From: Salinivibrio costicola subsp. costicola ATCC 33508 = LMG 11651 | Lineage (GTDB): Bacteria > Pseudomonadota > Gammaproteobacteria > Enterobacterales > Vibrionaceae | DNA: 61,916 nucleotides | Assembly: GCA_000565345.1 (NCBI GenBank) | Contig: AQOF01000003.1 | Coordinates: 67 to 61,982 of the forward strand | Direction: 5' to 3' | Notes under the pieces: generated by a model | Told to the model about the DNA's origin: nothing | Seen by the model: only the letters and a program-made list of their open reading frames with translations | The model's database searches: none | Position numbers and translations under genes: made by a program | Shown: in pieces, positions 19,550 to 29,776 of the stretch | How positions within the stretch are numbered: position 1 is the first letter of the stretch | Layout: every line of letters starts with the position of its first letter

Positions 19550-20037
19550 TACAGCATGGCCATTTCATTCCACTCTTCATCGGTCAATAACTTGTTGAGA
19601 TCGACCAAGATAAGTAGTTCACCATTACGGTTGCTTACGCCTTGAATAAACTTGGCGCTTTCTTCTGTACCGACGCTCGGCGTGGTATCAATTTCTGATG
19701 TTTTCAGATATACCACTTCGGCCACGCTGTCGACCATAATGCCAATGACTTGGGTTTCTGCTTCAATAACAATCACACGCGTATTGTCTGTGACCTCGGC
19801 AGAGGCTAAACCAAAGCGAGAGCGTGTGTCGATCACTGTCACGACGTTACCACGCAGATTAATGATACCCAATACATAGTCAGGGGCGCCAGGGACCGGT
19901 GCAATTTCGGTATACCGTAATACCTCACGCACCTGCATTACGTTGATGCCGTAGGTCTCTTCTTCAAGCTGAAAAGTAACCCACTGCAATACTTCGTCAT
20001 TGACGCCTTCTTTTTGAATTTCAGCTACCTGAGACAT
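19549..20037 (-). CDS. cheW: Chemotaxis coupling protein CheW
   Basis: 162 residues forming one CheW domain (ETYGINVMQVREVLRYTEIAPVPGAP, then GIINLRGNVVTVIDTRSRFG). It links chemoreceptors to the P5 domain of CheA in polar arrays. It follows parP by 34 bp and overlaps the DUF2802 start. Confidence 0.96.
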   Translation of the reverse strand: MSQVAEIQKEGVNDEVLQWVTFQLEEETYGINVMQVREVLRYTEIAPVPGAPDYVLGIINLRGNVVTVIDTRSRFGLASAEVTDNTRVIVIEAETQVIGIMVDSVAEVVYLKTSEIDTTPSVGTEESAKFIQGVSNRNGELLILVDLNKLLTDEEWNEMAML

Positions 20038-20071
20038 TGATTTTCCTCTTTACGCGCTGTGTAACTAGTTA

Positions 20072-21251
<1,180 letters not shown>

Positions 21252-21265
<14 letters not shown>

Positions 21266-22034
21266 CCTGTTCCAGTCGCTCCAAATAGGTTAATAGCGTT
21301 TTGTAAGCAAAGACACCGCGGCAGTTTTTGGCATAGAAAGACGCTGGCATATGTTTGAGGCTCGCATCTCGAAACTTGGTATCAATAGGAACGGCTGACG
21401 CCCACACTTGATCACTGTAGCGAATCTTTAACTCTTGCAATGTTTCTAACGAGGCGCGTGTTCGCTTGTCGTACATGGTAGGAATGATGGTGAGATTAAA
21501 GTTGGAGCTACGAGATTTTTGCATGATCTGTAACGTCCGCATCATTCGCTCCAGCCCTTTCATGGCCAAAAATTCAGTTTGTACAGGAATTAAAATTCGA
21601 TGACTCGCCGCTAACGCATTAACCATCATCACACCTAGTATGGGCGGGCAATCAATTAATACATAGTCGTAGTCATCCGAGAGTGCGCTCAACGCCTTCT
21701 TTAATACCAGCCCCATGCCACCACGGTTACCCATGACACGATCCAACGTTGCCAGTGACATATGAGCGGGGATCAAATCTATGTTTTCATACTGGGTCTT
21801 TAAAATAATCGGTTTGACCGTGTCTTTATTGACGGTCTGTAATTGGAATAAATTAAACAAACTTGCCGGAAGCTGCTCCGAATCAAAATTCAAATACGTC
21901 GATAGTGAGGCGTGCGGGTCGGTGTCCACCAGCAGGACACGTTTCTTACGCTCGCTAATCAATCCTGCTAATGTCACTGTGGTGGTTGTCTTACCAACAC
22001 CGCCCTTTTGGTTGGCGATACTCCAGACTATCAA
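21252..22034 (-). CDS. parC: ParA-like ATPase ParC, polar positioning of chemotaxis arrays
   Basis: 260 residues: deviant Walker A KGGVGKTTTT (10-19), DTDPHASLSTYL, and Walker B YVLIDCPPILG. ParC forms a polar focus and recruits ParP and chemotaxis arrays in vibrios. The start is TTG at 22034: AAGGAG lies six bases upstream and the family begins MIVWS. The Shine-Dalgarno overlaps the cheB stop, suggesting coupled translation. The gene overlaps parP. Confidence 0.92.
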
Positions 22035-22040
22035 GCCCCA

Positions 22041-22046
22041 CTCCTT
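22041..22046 (-). promoter_or_regulatory. Ribosome binding site deciding the TTG start of parC
   Basis: AAGGAG on the minus strand, six bases from the TTG at 22034 and sharing bases with the cheB stop codon (TAAGGAG). Confidence 0.8.
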
Positions 22047-23181
22047 ATTTTAAATTCAGCTCAACCAGTATGCGCTCGGCAATCCGGTCAAGTGGCAAGT
22101 CTTCCGATGAGATGCCCGCTTTGGCGACCGCTTGCGGCATGCCATAAACAACACAACTGTCTTCATCTTGCGCCCAGATCGTCGATCCCGCATTTTTGAG
22201 CATACGTGCACCTTCTCGACCGTCCGCTCCCATACCTGTTAGCACCATAGATAGGACTTTATCGCCATAGATTTTTGCCGCCGAGCCAAATGTCACATCC
22301 ACACAGGGTTTGTAATTCATCCGCTCGCCGCCATCGAGAATTTTTAAACGTGCAGCACCCGGCCGACCATCTACCATCATTTGCATGCCACCAGGCGCAA
22401 GATAAGCATGACCCGGTTTGAGCATATCGCCATCTTTTGCCTCGGCCACGGTTACCTTACTCAGACCATTTAAACGCTGAGCAAATGCGGCGGTAAATGT
22501 CGCTGGCATATGCTGAATTAAGATAATGGGCAGTGGAAAGTTCGCTGGCAGTTTAGTCAGTACCTTTTGTAGCGCAACCGGTCCCCCCGTTGAGGTACCA
22601 ATTGCCATTAATTGATAGCGCTTACCCGAAGCGGCAAATTTTGCCGGCGCTTTTGCTGAAGACGCCGTACCCGCGGTGGGTCTAGACACCGGACGTGCAG
22701 GCGCTCGCACCCCACCCGTCGGTGGTACGGTTTGCTCAGAGCCGGAAGCAGGTGACGGACGTGTAGCGCGACGCATGACCGGGCGCTTACGCGCGATCTC
22801 AAGCACGCGCTGCTGGAGTAAGTTCGTTGCCTCATCTCGATTACGCGCGATATCCTCAAACTTTTTGGGAAGAAAATCGAGTGCACCCGCTTCGAGTGCA
22901 TCTAACGTCGCTTTTGCGCCATCGTGTGTTAGCGATGAGAACATCAAGATAGGTGTTGGCGTTTGCGCCATGATTTGGCGCACCGCTGAAATCCCGTCTA
23001 ACACCGGCATTTCGACATCCATAGTGATCACGTCTGGCTTAAGTTGCGCGGTTTTTTCAACCGCTTCTTTGCCATTCACCGCACTATCAATCACCTCCAT
23101 TCTTGGATCAGCGTTGATTATTTCACTCACGCGGCGACGGAAGAAACTTGAATCATCTACCACCAATACTTTTACTGCCAT
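22045..23181 (-). CDS. cheB: Chemotaxis protein-glutamate methylesterase CheB
   Basis: 378 residues: receiver domain with phospho-acceptor Asp55 ([10 protein letters not shown]), a Pro/Ala/Arg linker, then the methylesterase domain with catalytic Ser ([10 protein letters not shown]), His ([11 protein letters not shown]) and Asp ([10 protein letters not shown]). It demethylates/deamidates chemoreceptors when phosphorylated by CheA. It follows cheA by 18 bp. Confidence 0.96.
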   Translation of the reverse strand: MAVKVLVVDDSSFFRRRVSEIINADPRMEVIDSAVNGKEAVEKTAQLKPDVITMDVEMPVLDGISAVRQIMAQTPTPILMFSSLTHDGAKATLDALEAGALDFLPKKFEDIARNRDEATNLLQQRVLEIARKRPVMRRATRPSPASGSEQTVPPTGGVRAPARPVSRPTAGTASSAKAPAKFAASGKRYQLMAIGTSTGGPVALQKVLTKLPANFPLPIILIQHMPATFTAAFAQRLNGLSKVTVAEAKDGDMLKPGHAYLAPGGMQMMVDGRPGAARLKILDGGERMNYKPCVDVTFGSAAKIYGDKVLSMVLTGMGADGREGARMLKNAGSTIWAQDEDSCVVYGMPQAVAKAGISSEDLPLDRIAERILVELNLK

Positions 23182-23199
23182 GGGCGTCCTTTTCTCTCA

Positions 23200-25422
23200 T
23201 TAACCTGCGTAATGTTTCAACAGGTTGGGCACATCCAGAATCAGGGCGATATGACCATCACTGGTGATGGTTGCACCCGCCATACCCGGTGTACCTTGCA
23301 GCAATTCATCAAGCGGTTTAATCACCACTTCCTCTTGCCCAAATAGGGTATCTACAACAAAGGCAATACGTTGGTGAGCAATTTGTACAATCACCACATG
23401 CCCTTTGGTTTTATCAATCTCCGTTGCACGTTTACACAACCAATCTTGCAAGAAGAAAATCGGGATCGCTTTATCTCGAACAATAAGCGTGAGCTGACCA
23501 TCAACCGTGTTAGTTCGGGACATATCTAAACTGATGATCTCACTCACGTTGGACAGTGGGAAAGCAAACGGGTTGTCTCCCACACCAACCATGAGGGTTG
23601 GAAGAATCGCAAGGGTTAGCGGTACCTTGATTTCCAGCACTGTGCCTCGGCCCAGCTCAGAGTCGATATTGATCGAGCCATTCAACTTAGTGATGCCCGT
23701 TTTAACTACATCCATCCCAACCCCACGGCCGGAAATGTCGGACACTTCTGTTTTGGTCGAAAAGCCTGGGGCAAAAATAAGATTATATGCCTCACTGTTG
23801 CTCAAGCGAGCGGCGGCTTCAGCATCCATCACCCCACGGTTAACCGCAATGCTTTTCAGCTTTTCTGCATCCATACCGCCACCATCATCGGCGATGGTCA
23901 GCAAGATATGATCCCCTTCCTGGGAGGCTTTTAAGGTAATGGTACCCACACGTGGTTTGCCTGCTTTTTCACGCTCATCAGGCATTTCAATGCCATGGTC
24001 AACCGAGTTACGCACCAAGTGGACCATAGGATCCGCCAAGGCTTCGACAAGGTTTTTGTCGAGATCGGTCTCTTCGCCCTGCATTTCCAAGACAATTTCT
24101 TTTTTCAAGCTGCGAGAAAGATCGCGGACAACACGAGGGAAACGACCAAAGACCTTTTTGATCGGTTGCATCCGCGTTTTCATCACCGCGCCTTGCAGAT
24201 CCGCCGTGACCACATCCAAGTTGGTAACCGCTTTGGCCATGCTCTCATCATTGCTGCTTTGACCTAGGCTGACGAGTCGATTGCGCACTAACACAAGCTC
24301 GCCGACCATATTCATAATGCCGTCGAGCGTGGAGGTATTCACCCGAACGGTCTGCTCTTGCTGTGGTGCTGCAGGCGGTTTTTTCTCAGGTGCTTTCTCT
24401 ACAGCGGCAGGCGCTTTTGCTCCTGCCCCCGCACTTTTAGGTGCTGCTTCTTTGGCGGGTTCTGGCTTGCTCGCTTTTTTAGCCGGCGCAGGATCCGGTT
24501 TGGGCTGCGGTTTTGGCTCAGGCTTAGCGTCGACTTTATCTGCATCGGCTTTCGCTCTTTCAGCATCTGCCGCTGGCCCCTTACCTCTACCATGCAAATC
24601 ATCTAGCAGCTTTTCGAATTCATCATCGTCAATAAAATCATCACCACCCGATGAGGCGGGTTGGCTCGGTGCTGAAGCACTGTTTTCAGCTGCATCATCG
24701 CCTGGCTGCGGTGCGGCTGGGCCTTTACCAGAGCCATGCAGATCGTCAAGTAACTTTTCGAATTCATCGTCGGTGATATCACCGCTATCCGCTTCGGTGC
24801 TTTCCACCACTTCTGGCTTAGCGGGCGATGATTCATTTGAAGATGTCGGTGCTTTGCCTTCGCCATGAAGCTGATCGAGCAATTTATCGAATTCATCTTC
24901 GGTAATTTCATCGACGGAATCACCGCTTATCGCACCTTCGTCTTGTGCCGGTATCGCATCGTTTTGCGGCTCTGGTTCAGCAGTTGGTTCTGGCTCCGGT
25001 TCTGGCTCTGCGGGTACTTCCTCGTCTTCGCTTGCCGGTTTGGCATAACGGTGAAGCGCTTCCAACAGTGTGGGATCTGCGATAACAGGCTCTTCACGAT
25101 TTTGCACGGCAGAAAATTGGTCATTAACGGTATCCAATGCCTGCAAAATGGTGTCCATCACGTCGGACGTCAACTCACGACCACGATTACGCAAATTATC
25201 AAAAACGTTTTCGGCACCATGGCAAGTGTCAACTAAGGCATTGAGGCCAAGAAAGCCTGCCCCACCTTTTACGGTATGGAACCCTCGGAAGATACTGTTC
25301 AATAAGTCTGCGTCATCAGGGGCACGCTCCAAATCGACCAATTGCTCAGACATTTGTTCGAGGATTTCCCCCGCTTCAATCAAAAAGTCCTGAAGGATTT
25401 CTTCATCCATCTCAAAGCTCAT
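23200..25422 (-). CDS. cheA: Chemotaxis histidine kinase CheA, with three repeats of a short acidic motif
   Basis: 740 residues. HPt domain with His49 (FHTVKGGAGFLG); a long linker (about 130-370); dimerisation domain; HATPase (LVRNSVDHGIE, DDGGGMD, GRGVGMDVV); CheW-like P5. No globular P2 domain is apparent. Instead the linker holds three near-identical elements: DEFDKLLDQLHGEGKAP (about 171-192), DEFEKLLDDLHGSGKGP (215-235) and DEFEKLLDDLHGRGKGP (263-283), followed by Pro/Lys/Ala-rich sequence. The repeats resemble ParP residues 13-26 and the CheZ tail. Confidence 0.96.
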   Translation of the reverse strand: MSFEMDEEILQDFLIEAGEILEQMSEQLVDLERAPDDADLLNSIFRGFHTVKGGAGFLGLNALVDTCHGAENVFDNLRNRGRELTSDVMDTILQALDTVNDQFSAVQNREEPVIADPTLLEALHRYAKPASEDEEVPAEPEPEPEPTAEPEPQNDAIPAQDEGAISGDSVDEITEDEFDKLLDQLHGEGKAPTSSNESSPAKPEVVESTEADSGDITDDEFEKLLDDLHGSGKGPAAPQPGDDAAENSASAPSQPASSGGDDFIDDDEFEKLLDDLHGRGKGPAADAERAKADADKVDAKPEPKPQPKPDPAPAKKASKPEPAKEAAPKSAGAGAKAPAAVEKAPEKKPPAAPQQEQTVRVNTSTLDGIMNMVGELVLVRNRLVSLGQSSNDESMAKAVTNLDVVTADLQGAVMKTRMQPIKKVFGRFPRVVRDLSRSLKKEIVLEMQGEETDLDKNLVEALADPMVHLVRNSVDHGIEMPDEREKAGKPRVGTITLKASQEGDHILLTIADDGGGMDAEKLKSIAVNRGVMDAEAAARLSNSEAYNLIFAPGFSTKTEVSDISGRGVGMDVVKTGITKLNGSINIDSELGRGTVLEIKVPLTLAILPTLMVGVGDNPFAFPLSNVSEIISLDMSRTNTVDGQLTLIVRDKAIPIFFLQDWLCKRATEIDKTKGHVVIVQIAHQRIAFVVDTLFGQEEVVIKPLDELLQGTPGMAGATITSDGHIALILDVPNLLKHYAG
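24574..24636 (-). repeat. CheA linker repeat 3 (DEFEKLLDDLHG)
   Basis: Third copy of the acidic LLxxLHG element, CheA residues about 263-283, separated from copy 2 by a Ser/Ala/Pro spacer. Confidence 0.85.
24718..24780 (-). repeat. CheA linker repeat 2 (DEFEKLLDDLHG)
   Basis: Second copy, CheA residues about 215-235. Protein nearly identical to copy 3; the DNA has diverged at several wobble positions, so this is not a recent duplication artefact. Confidence 0.85.
24847..24912 (-). repeat. CheA linker repeat 1 (DEFDKLLDQLHG)
   Basis: First copy, CheA residues about 171-192, about 45 residues before copy 2. Confidence 0.85.
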
Positions 25423-25431
25423 AGCGCACCT

Positions 25432-26164
25432 CTAAAAACCCAAACTCGATAATAAGTCGTCAACATCATCTTGGTTGTGAACCACGTCATCACGCTCTTC
25501 GGGATGAATCACAGGACCTCAGGGCTGATTTACTGGTGGTATCATCTGCTTGTGTTGCCGATGCTGCTTCGATTGCAGCGCTATCCATGCCAAACGCAGT
25601 CAGTATTTCAACCAGTTGCTGTTCCACTTCCTGCACTAATTCAATAACACGTCGAATTACCTGCCCCGTTAAGTCCTGAAAATCTTGTGCCATTAATATT
25701 TCAGTAAGGTGAGCATGCAGTTCTGTTGCTCCCCCCTCAACCTGAGTCAATAGACCCTCAATGCTGTGACACAATGGCTTAAACTCATCCAAGGCAATGT
25801 CGCCCCGCATCAAGCTGTTCCAATTAGGCCGTACCGCTTGCAGATTGTCTTGCAAATCACTGGCAATCGGCATGGTACGCTCGACCGCGTCCATGGTTTT
25901 GTTTGCCGCTAATTCGGTTTTCTGCATCACATACGTAAGCCGATCGCGAGCATCAGGTATATCGACATTCGCCAAATCACTTACTCTGGGATCCAAGCGA
26001 AAGTCAGTAATAGAATCATGTAATTGGCGGGTCAACTTACCCACTTCATTAAACAGCGGGTCACGTGCTTCTTTCGCTATCTCAGTCAGAAGCGTGTTAG
26101 CGTTATCTTGCTCTCCACTCTCAAGATACGCGACCAATTGTTTCGCTTGGTCCAGGTTGATCAT
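25432..26164 (-). CDS. cheZ: CheY-P phosphatase CheZ, frameshifted near the C-terminus
   Basis: Helical-hairpin phosphatase; the catalytic Gln lies in LMAQDFQDLTGQVIRR. The given frame stops after SKSALRSCDSSRRA. Shifting near 25520-25530 gives GPVIHPEERDDVVHNQ followed by DDVDDLLSSLGF and a TAG at 25432-25434. That is the conserved CheY-binding tail of the family. Two lost bases (restoring SAPEGPV) or one extra base would explain it. Corrected length is about 244 residues. Lies between cheY and cheA. Confidence 0.9.
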
Positions 26165-26195
26165 GACGGTTCCTTTTAACTGTGCGCGTGACTGA

Positions 26196-26576
26196 TTACA
26201 TGCGCTCGAAGATCTTATCGAGCTTCGCTTTCAACGTTGCGGCAGTAAAAGGTTTTACAATATAACCGTTCACGCCAGCTTGCGCGGCTTCTACAATCTG
26301 CTCGCGTTTCGCTTCGGCGGTGATCATCAATATAGGAAGGTGCTTAAGTTCATCGTCTTTGCGGATCTCTTTAAGCAGGTCAATCCCTTGCATGCCCGGC
26401 ATATTCCAATCGGTCACGACAAAATCAATACCGCCTTTTTTAAGGATTGGCAGCGCGGTTAAGCCGTCATCTGCTTCAACGGTATTGTTGAAACCCAAGT
26501 CACGAAGAAGATTCTTTACGATACGGCGCATTGTTGAAAAATCATCAACAACGAGAATTTTCATGTTTTTATCCAA
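26196..26576 (-). CDS. cheY: Chemotaxis response regulator CheY
   Basis: 126 residues, single receiver domain: acidic pocket VVDDFST, phospho-acceptor Asp56 ([13 protein letters not shown]), the conserved Thr in MITAEAKRE and Lys in YIVKPFTA. Binds FliM to switch rotation. The TTG at 26576 is preferred to the internal ATG at 26564, since GGAGG (26582-26586) is five bases from TTG but 17 from ATG. Confidence 0.95.
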   Translation of the reverse strand: MDKNMKILVVDDFSTMRRIVKNLLRDLGFNNTVEADDGLTALPILKKGGIDFVVTDWNMPGMQGIDLLKEIRKDDELKHLPILMITAEAKREQIVEAAQAGVNGYIVKPFTAATLKAKLDKIFERM

Positions 26577-26581
26577 GGTTG

Positions 26582-26586
26582 CCTCC
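26582..26586 (-). promoter_or_regulatory. Ribosome binding site deciding the TTG start of cheY
   Basis: GGAGG on the minus strand, five bases before TTG at 26576. Confidence 0.75.
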
Positions 26587-26615
26587 GGTGAGGTCTCGTT
26601 TTATTGTCGAAACAG

Positions 26616-27341
26616 TTACTCACTATGCCAAGCGGTTAGCTTGGCTCTCAAACGTTGCGTAGCCTGACTTTGAATCTGACAGACCCGGGATTCGCTGACC
26701 CCTATCACAGCGCCTATCTCTTTGAGGTTTAATTCCTCATCATAATAGAGAGATAGAACCAGTGCCTCTCTTTCAGGAAGACTTTTGATCGCGCCCGCTA
26801 ATGCGGCCTTGAAACTATCTTCCGCAACGCCCTGAAAGGGAGTGTTGTCGTTACGGTGACTCTCCGTTGTGAATGCATCTTCAGAGACACCTAGATCATC
26901 CATACCGATTAAACGCCCACAGCTTACGTCGTTAAGCGCCTGATGGTATTGATCCAAACTCATATCGAGCTTTTCTGCCACCTCCACATCAGTTGGGTCT
27001 CGCCCTAAGGTTTTCTCTAACGATGCAATGCCATCACTGATCGTTCGACTCGCCTTGTGGACAGACCGTGGAACCCAATCACCGCGGCGCATATCATCCA
27101 GCATAGCACCGCGAATACGAATACCAGCATAAGTTTCAAAACTTGCGCCCTTTGACGGGTCATAATTTTGCTGCGCCTCAAGAAGACCCACCATGCCAGC
27201 TTGGATTAAATCTTCTACTTGAACGCTCGGTGGTAAGCGCCCCATCAAATGATGCGCGATGCGCTTAACCAAACTCGAATAACGCTCAAGTACCGCTTGG
27301 CGATCTACCCCTACGCGGCTATACGTGAGCGCTTTATTCAC
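26616..27341 (-). CDS. fliA: Flagellar sigma factor FliA (sigma28)
   Basis: 241 residues with sigma region 2 (HHLMGRLPPSVQVEDLIQAGMVGL, FETYAGIRIRGAMLDDMRR), region 3 and region 4 (LNLKEIGAVIGVSESRVCQIQ). Directs late flagellar genes; a matching promoter is present before the second flagellin. The GTG start at 27341 overlaps the flhG stop and has AGGAGAG upstream. Confidence 0.95.
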   Translation of the reverse strand: MNKALTYSRVGVDRQAVLERYSSLVKRIAHHLMGRLPPSVQVEDLIQAGMVGLLEAQQNYDPSKGASFETYAGIRIRGAMLDDMRRGDWVPRSVHKASRTISDGIASLEKTLGRDPTDVEVAEKLDMSLDQYHQALNDVSCGRLIGMDDLGVSEDAFTTESHRNDNTPFQGVAEDSFKAALAGAIKSLPEREALVLSLYYDEELNLKEIGAVIGVSESRVCQIQSQATQRLRAKLTAWHSE

Positions 27342-28221
27342 GAACTAACTCTCCTGCGTCATCATTTTTGATCAGCAATCGCTCAACGAAAAACTCCAGA
27401 TGGCCTCCCGGATTACGTGGTACCGGCCATGTCAGCGCTTTATTTGCGAGCGCATTCATGGCTAATGATGCGGGGGAGCGAGGAAATGCGTCAATGACAA
27501 CTTTTTGTTTTCTCACGGCTTGCCTCACCCTTTCGTCCACGGGAATACATGCTACTAATTCTAGATTAGCATTGAGAAAACGTTCAGTGACTCGCGTTAA
27601 TTTTGTGAACAAGTCTCGCCCTTCACGGTAGCTTCTGACCATATTTGCGACAACTTTGAAGCGCGTCACCCCGTGTTCTCGGCTTAATAGTTTAATCAAC
27701 GCATACGCATCAGTAATCGACGTGGGCTCATCACAGACCACAATGACGACATCTTGTGCCGCGCGCGAGAAGCTCAATACCATATCAGAAATACCCGCCG
27801 CCGTATCCACTAAGAGTACATCAACCTCTTCTTCGAGTGTACCAAAAGCACGAATTAAACCAGCATGTTGGGCGGGTGTCAGCTCTGTCATGCCTTGAAG
27901 GCCAGACGAAGCGGGGACGATTTTCATACCATGCGGCCCTTCCAGAATAATATCTTTGAGGTCACAGGCACCTTGGAGAACATGCGATAGGTTTTTACCC
28001 GCCCGCAATCCAAGTAATACGTCTACATTGGCGAGGCCAAGGTCGGCGTCAAGCACCATCACTTTTTTGCCCTGACGAGCCATGGACGCGGCCATCCCTA
28101 ACGTAACGTTAGTTTTTCCTACGCCACCTTTCCCCCCGGTTACGGTAATAACCTTGGTACGTGACGGATTGGTTAAACGGCGAAGGCCGCTTGCTTGATC
28201 TTGCATGGTTGTCTCAATCAT
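27334..28221 (-). CDS. flhG: Flagellar number regulator FlhG (FleN), MinD-like ATPase
   Basis: About 295 residues. An N-terminal DQAxxLR motif (DQASGLRRL), which in the family stimulates FlhF GTPase, precedes the MinD-type P-loop GGKGGVGKTN. A C-terminal amphipathic helix region (LEFFVERLLIKND) probably gives membrane binding. FlhG limits polar flagella to one and antagonises FlrA. The ATG at 28221 overlaps the end of flhF; an ATG five codons later (28206) is an alternative. Confidence 0.94.
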   Translation of the reverse strand: MIETTMQDQASGLRRLTNPSRTKVITVTGGKGGVGKTNVTLGMAASMARQGKKVMVLDADLGLANVDVLLGLRAGKNLSHVLQGACDLKDIILEGPHGMKIVPASSGLQGMTELTPAQHAGLIRAFGTLEEEVDVLLVDTAAGISDMVLSFSRAAQDVVIVVCDEPTSITDAYALIKLLSREHGVTRFKVVANMVRSYREGRDLFTKLTRVTERFLNANLELVACIPVDERVRQAVRKQKVVIDAFPRSPASLAMNALANKALTWPVPRNPGGHLEFFVERLLIKNDDAGELVRE

Positions 28222-29751
28222 AAAAGTCCGCCCCATTCGACTCTGGGACATCGCTGCTCCAGAAGTGATTGTGCTGATCCGTGCCTGACTCCAACATTTC
28301 ACTGGCTTTTACCACCAGAAATTGTCCCGTGGCTTGGCGGATATCTTCCGGCACACGTTGCCCATCGGCCAAGTAGGCCACAGGCAAGGCATTTTCGATG
28401 GTGACACACAATAATTCACCGAGGCTGAGCGACTCATCTAGCTTGGTCAGTACACATCCCGATAAAGGGATACGGCGAAAGTGTTCGATGGTTTCTTGCA
28501 ATACGCGGCGCTGCGATGTCGCAGGCAACACCAGCAAGCTACGGATATGTGAGCCACTGTTTTGCATCAGGGTATCCAGTTGCTCCGACAACCGAAGATC
28601 ACGCTGTCCCATTCCAGCGGTATCTAGCAATATCAAGCGTCTATGACGCAGTTGATAGAGGATATCGGCAAGCTCATCCGCATCTTTAGCGACTTTAACG
28701 GGACAGCCAAGGATTCGCCCATACGTGGCGAGTTGCTCATGGGCACCGATACGGAAGGTGTCCGTGGTGACTAAGGCAATATCCTCAGGGCCAAATTCCA
28801 TCGCGGCGCGCGCGGCTAACTTAGCAATGGTGGTCGTTTTCCCCACCCCTGTAGGACCAAGCAAGGCAATCACGCCCCCGGTTTCTAGCATGTTCTCATC
28901 AACCGTAATCACTTGATCAGCCACCAAATCTAACAGCGCTTGCCACGCCTCATTCGGCGGCGTTTCTTCTGGGATATAACACGCCAGTTGATCGGCCAGT
29001 TCAGAGGATAGCCCCATCCGCTCTAAGCGTTTGATTAGCATCGCTCTTAATGGCTCTCGACGTTCCACCTCTTGCCACATCAACCCCGATAACTGGTGTT
29101 CAAGTAAGCTTCGAATCGAGGCCATTTCTTGACGCATGGCATCAATTTCTTTATCCGAGGCTTGCGATTGCCGTCCTTCAAACCGGGACGGATCGAGCTG
29201 CGGTTTAGCGGGCGATGAACGGGGCGCTGGTGATGCATCTTGCCAACCTGAGCGACCATTGCTCTTTAACTGGCGACGAGGCTCATAGCCACGACCCAGT
29301 GCCGACTGACGCGCGTCAGTTGGAGGTTGGGGGCGCGAACCGTGACCTGATTGCTTTTGCTGACGCTGTAGCAAGGCAGTGAGCGAGTCAGCTTCGGTTT
29401 CGGGTTCAGTTGGCTGTGATTGTTCCCGATACTCATCAAGCATCGCAGAAAAGCGAGGCGGTCGCTTGCTTTGCCCATTTTGACGCGCGTGGCTTTGCTG
29501 ACGCTGGCGCAATTGAACTTGATCATCAGCAATTGCCGATGTGCCTGTGAATAGGCGTTTTCCGACTGCTGCTGCGCCTTAGGAGCAGGCTTATCCGGCA
29601 TCGGCTCAGTGTCTGCATCCACAGCCGCGACAATCTCTACGCCACCTGTCACTTTTTTGTTAGACATGATAACGGCATCCGCGCCCAGCTCTTCTTTCAC
29701 TTGGCTCAGCGCAGCTCTCATATCTTTTGCAAAAAAACGTTTTATTTTCAA
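28214..29751 (-). CDS. flhF: Signal-recognition-type GTPase FlhF, polar flagellum placement, with an apparent frameshift
   Basis: SRP-family GTPase marking the pole for flagellar assembly. The N-terminal B domain (KIKRFFAKDMRAALSQVKEELGADA would read as one block; only its start is quoted: KIKRFFAKDMRAALSQV), a Gln/Pro/Arg-rich linker, then N and G domains (LLGPTGVGKTTTIAKL, VTTDTFRIGAHEQL, ILLDTAGMGQRD, LTKLDES). A missing base near 29531-29534 breaks the frame in the linker, between AYSQAHRQ and ADDQVQLRQRQQSH. Corrected length is 512 residues. The start is TTG at 29751, supported by strong N-terminal conservation rather than a strong ribosome site. Confidence 0.93.
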
Positions 29752-29776
29752 AGCACGGCCCTACTCATAAACGAGG

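Noticed and set aside
24281-24868. 195-codon plus-strand frame opposite cheA
   Set aside because: Ser/Ala-rich mirror of the repetitive CheA linker; no independent evidence for a gene.
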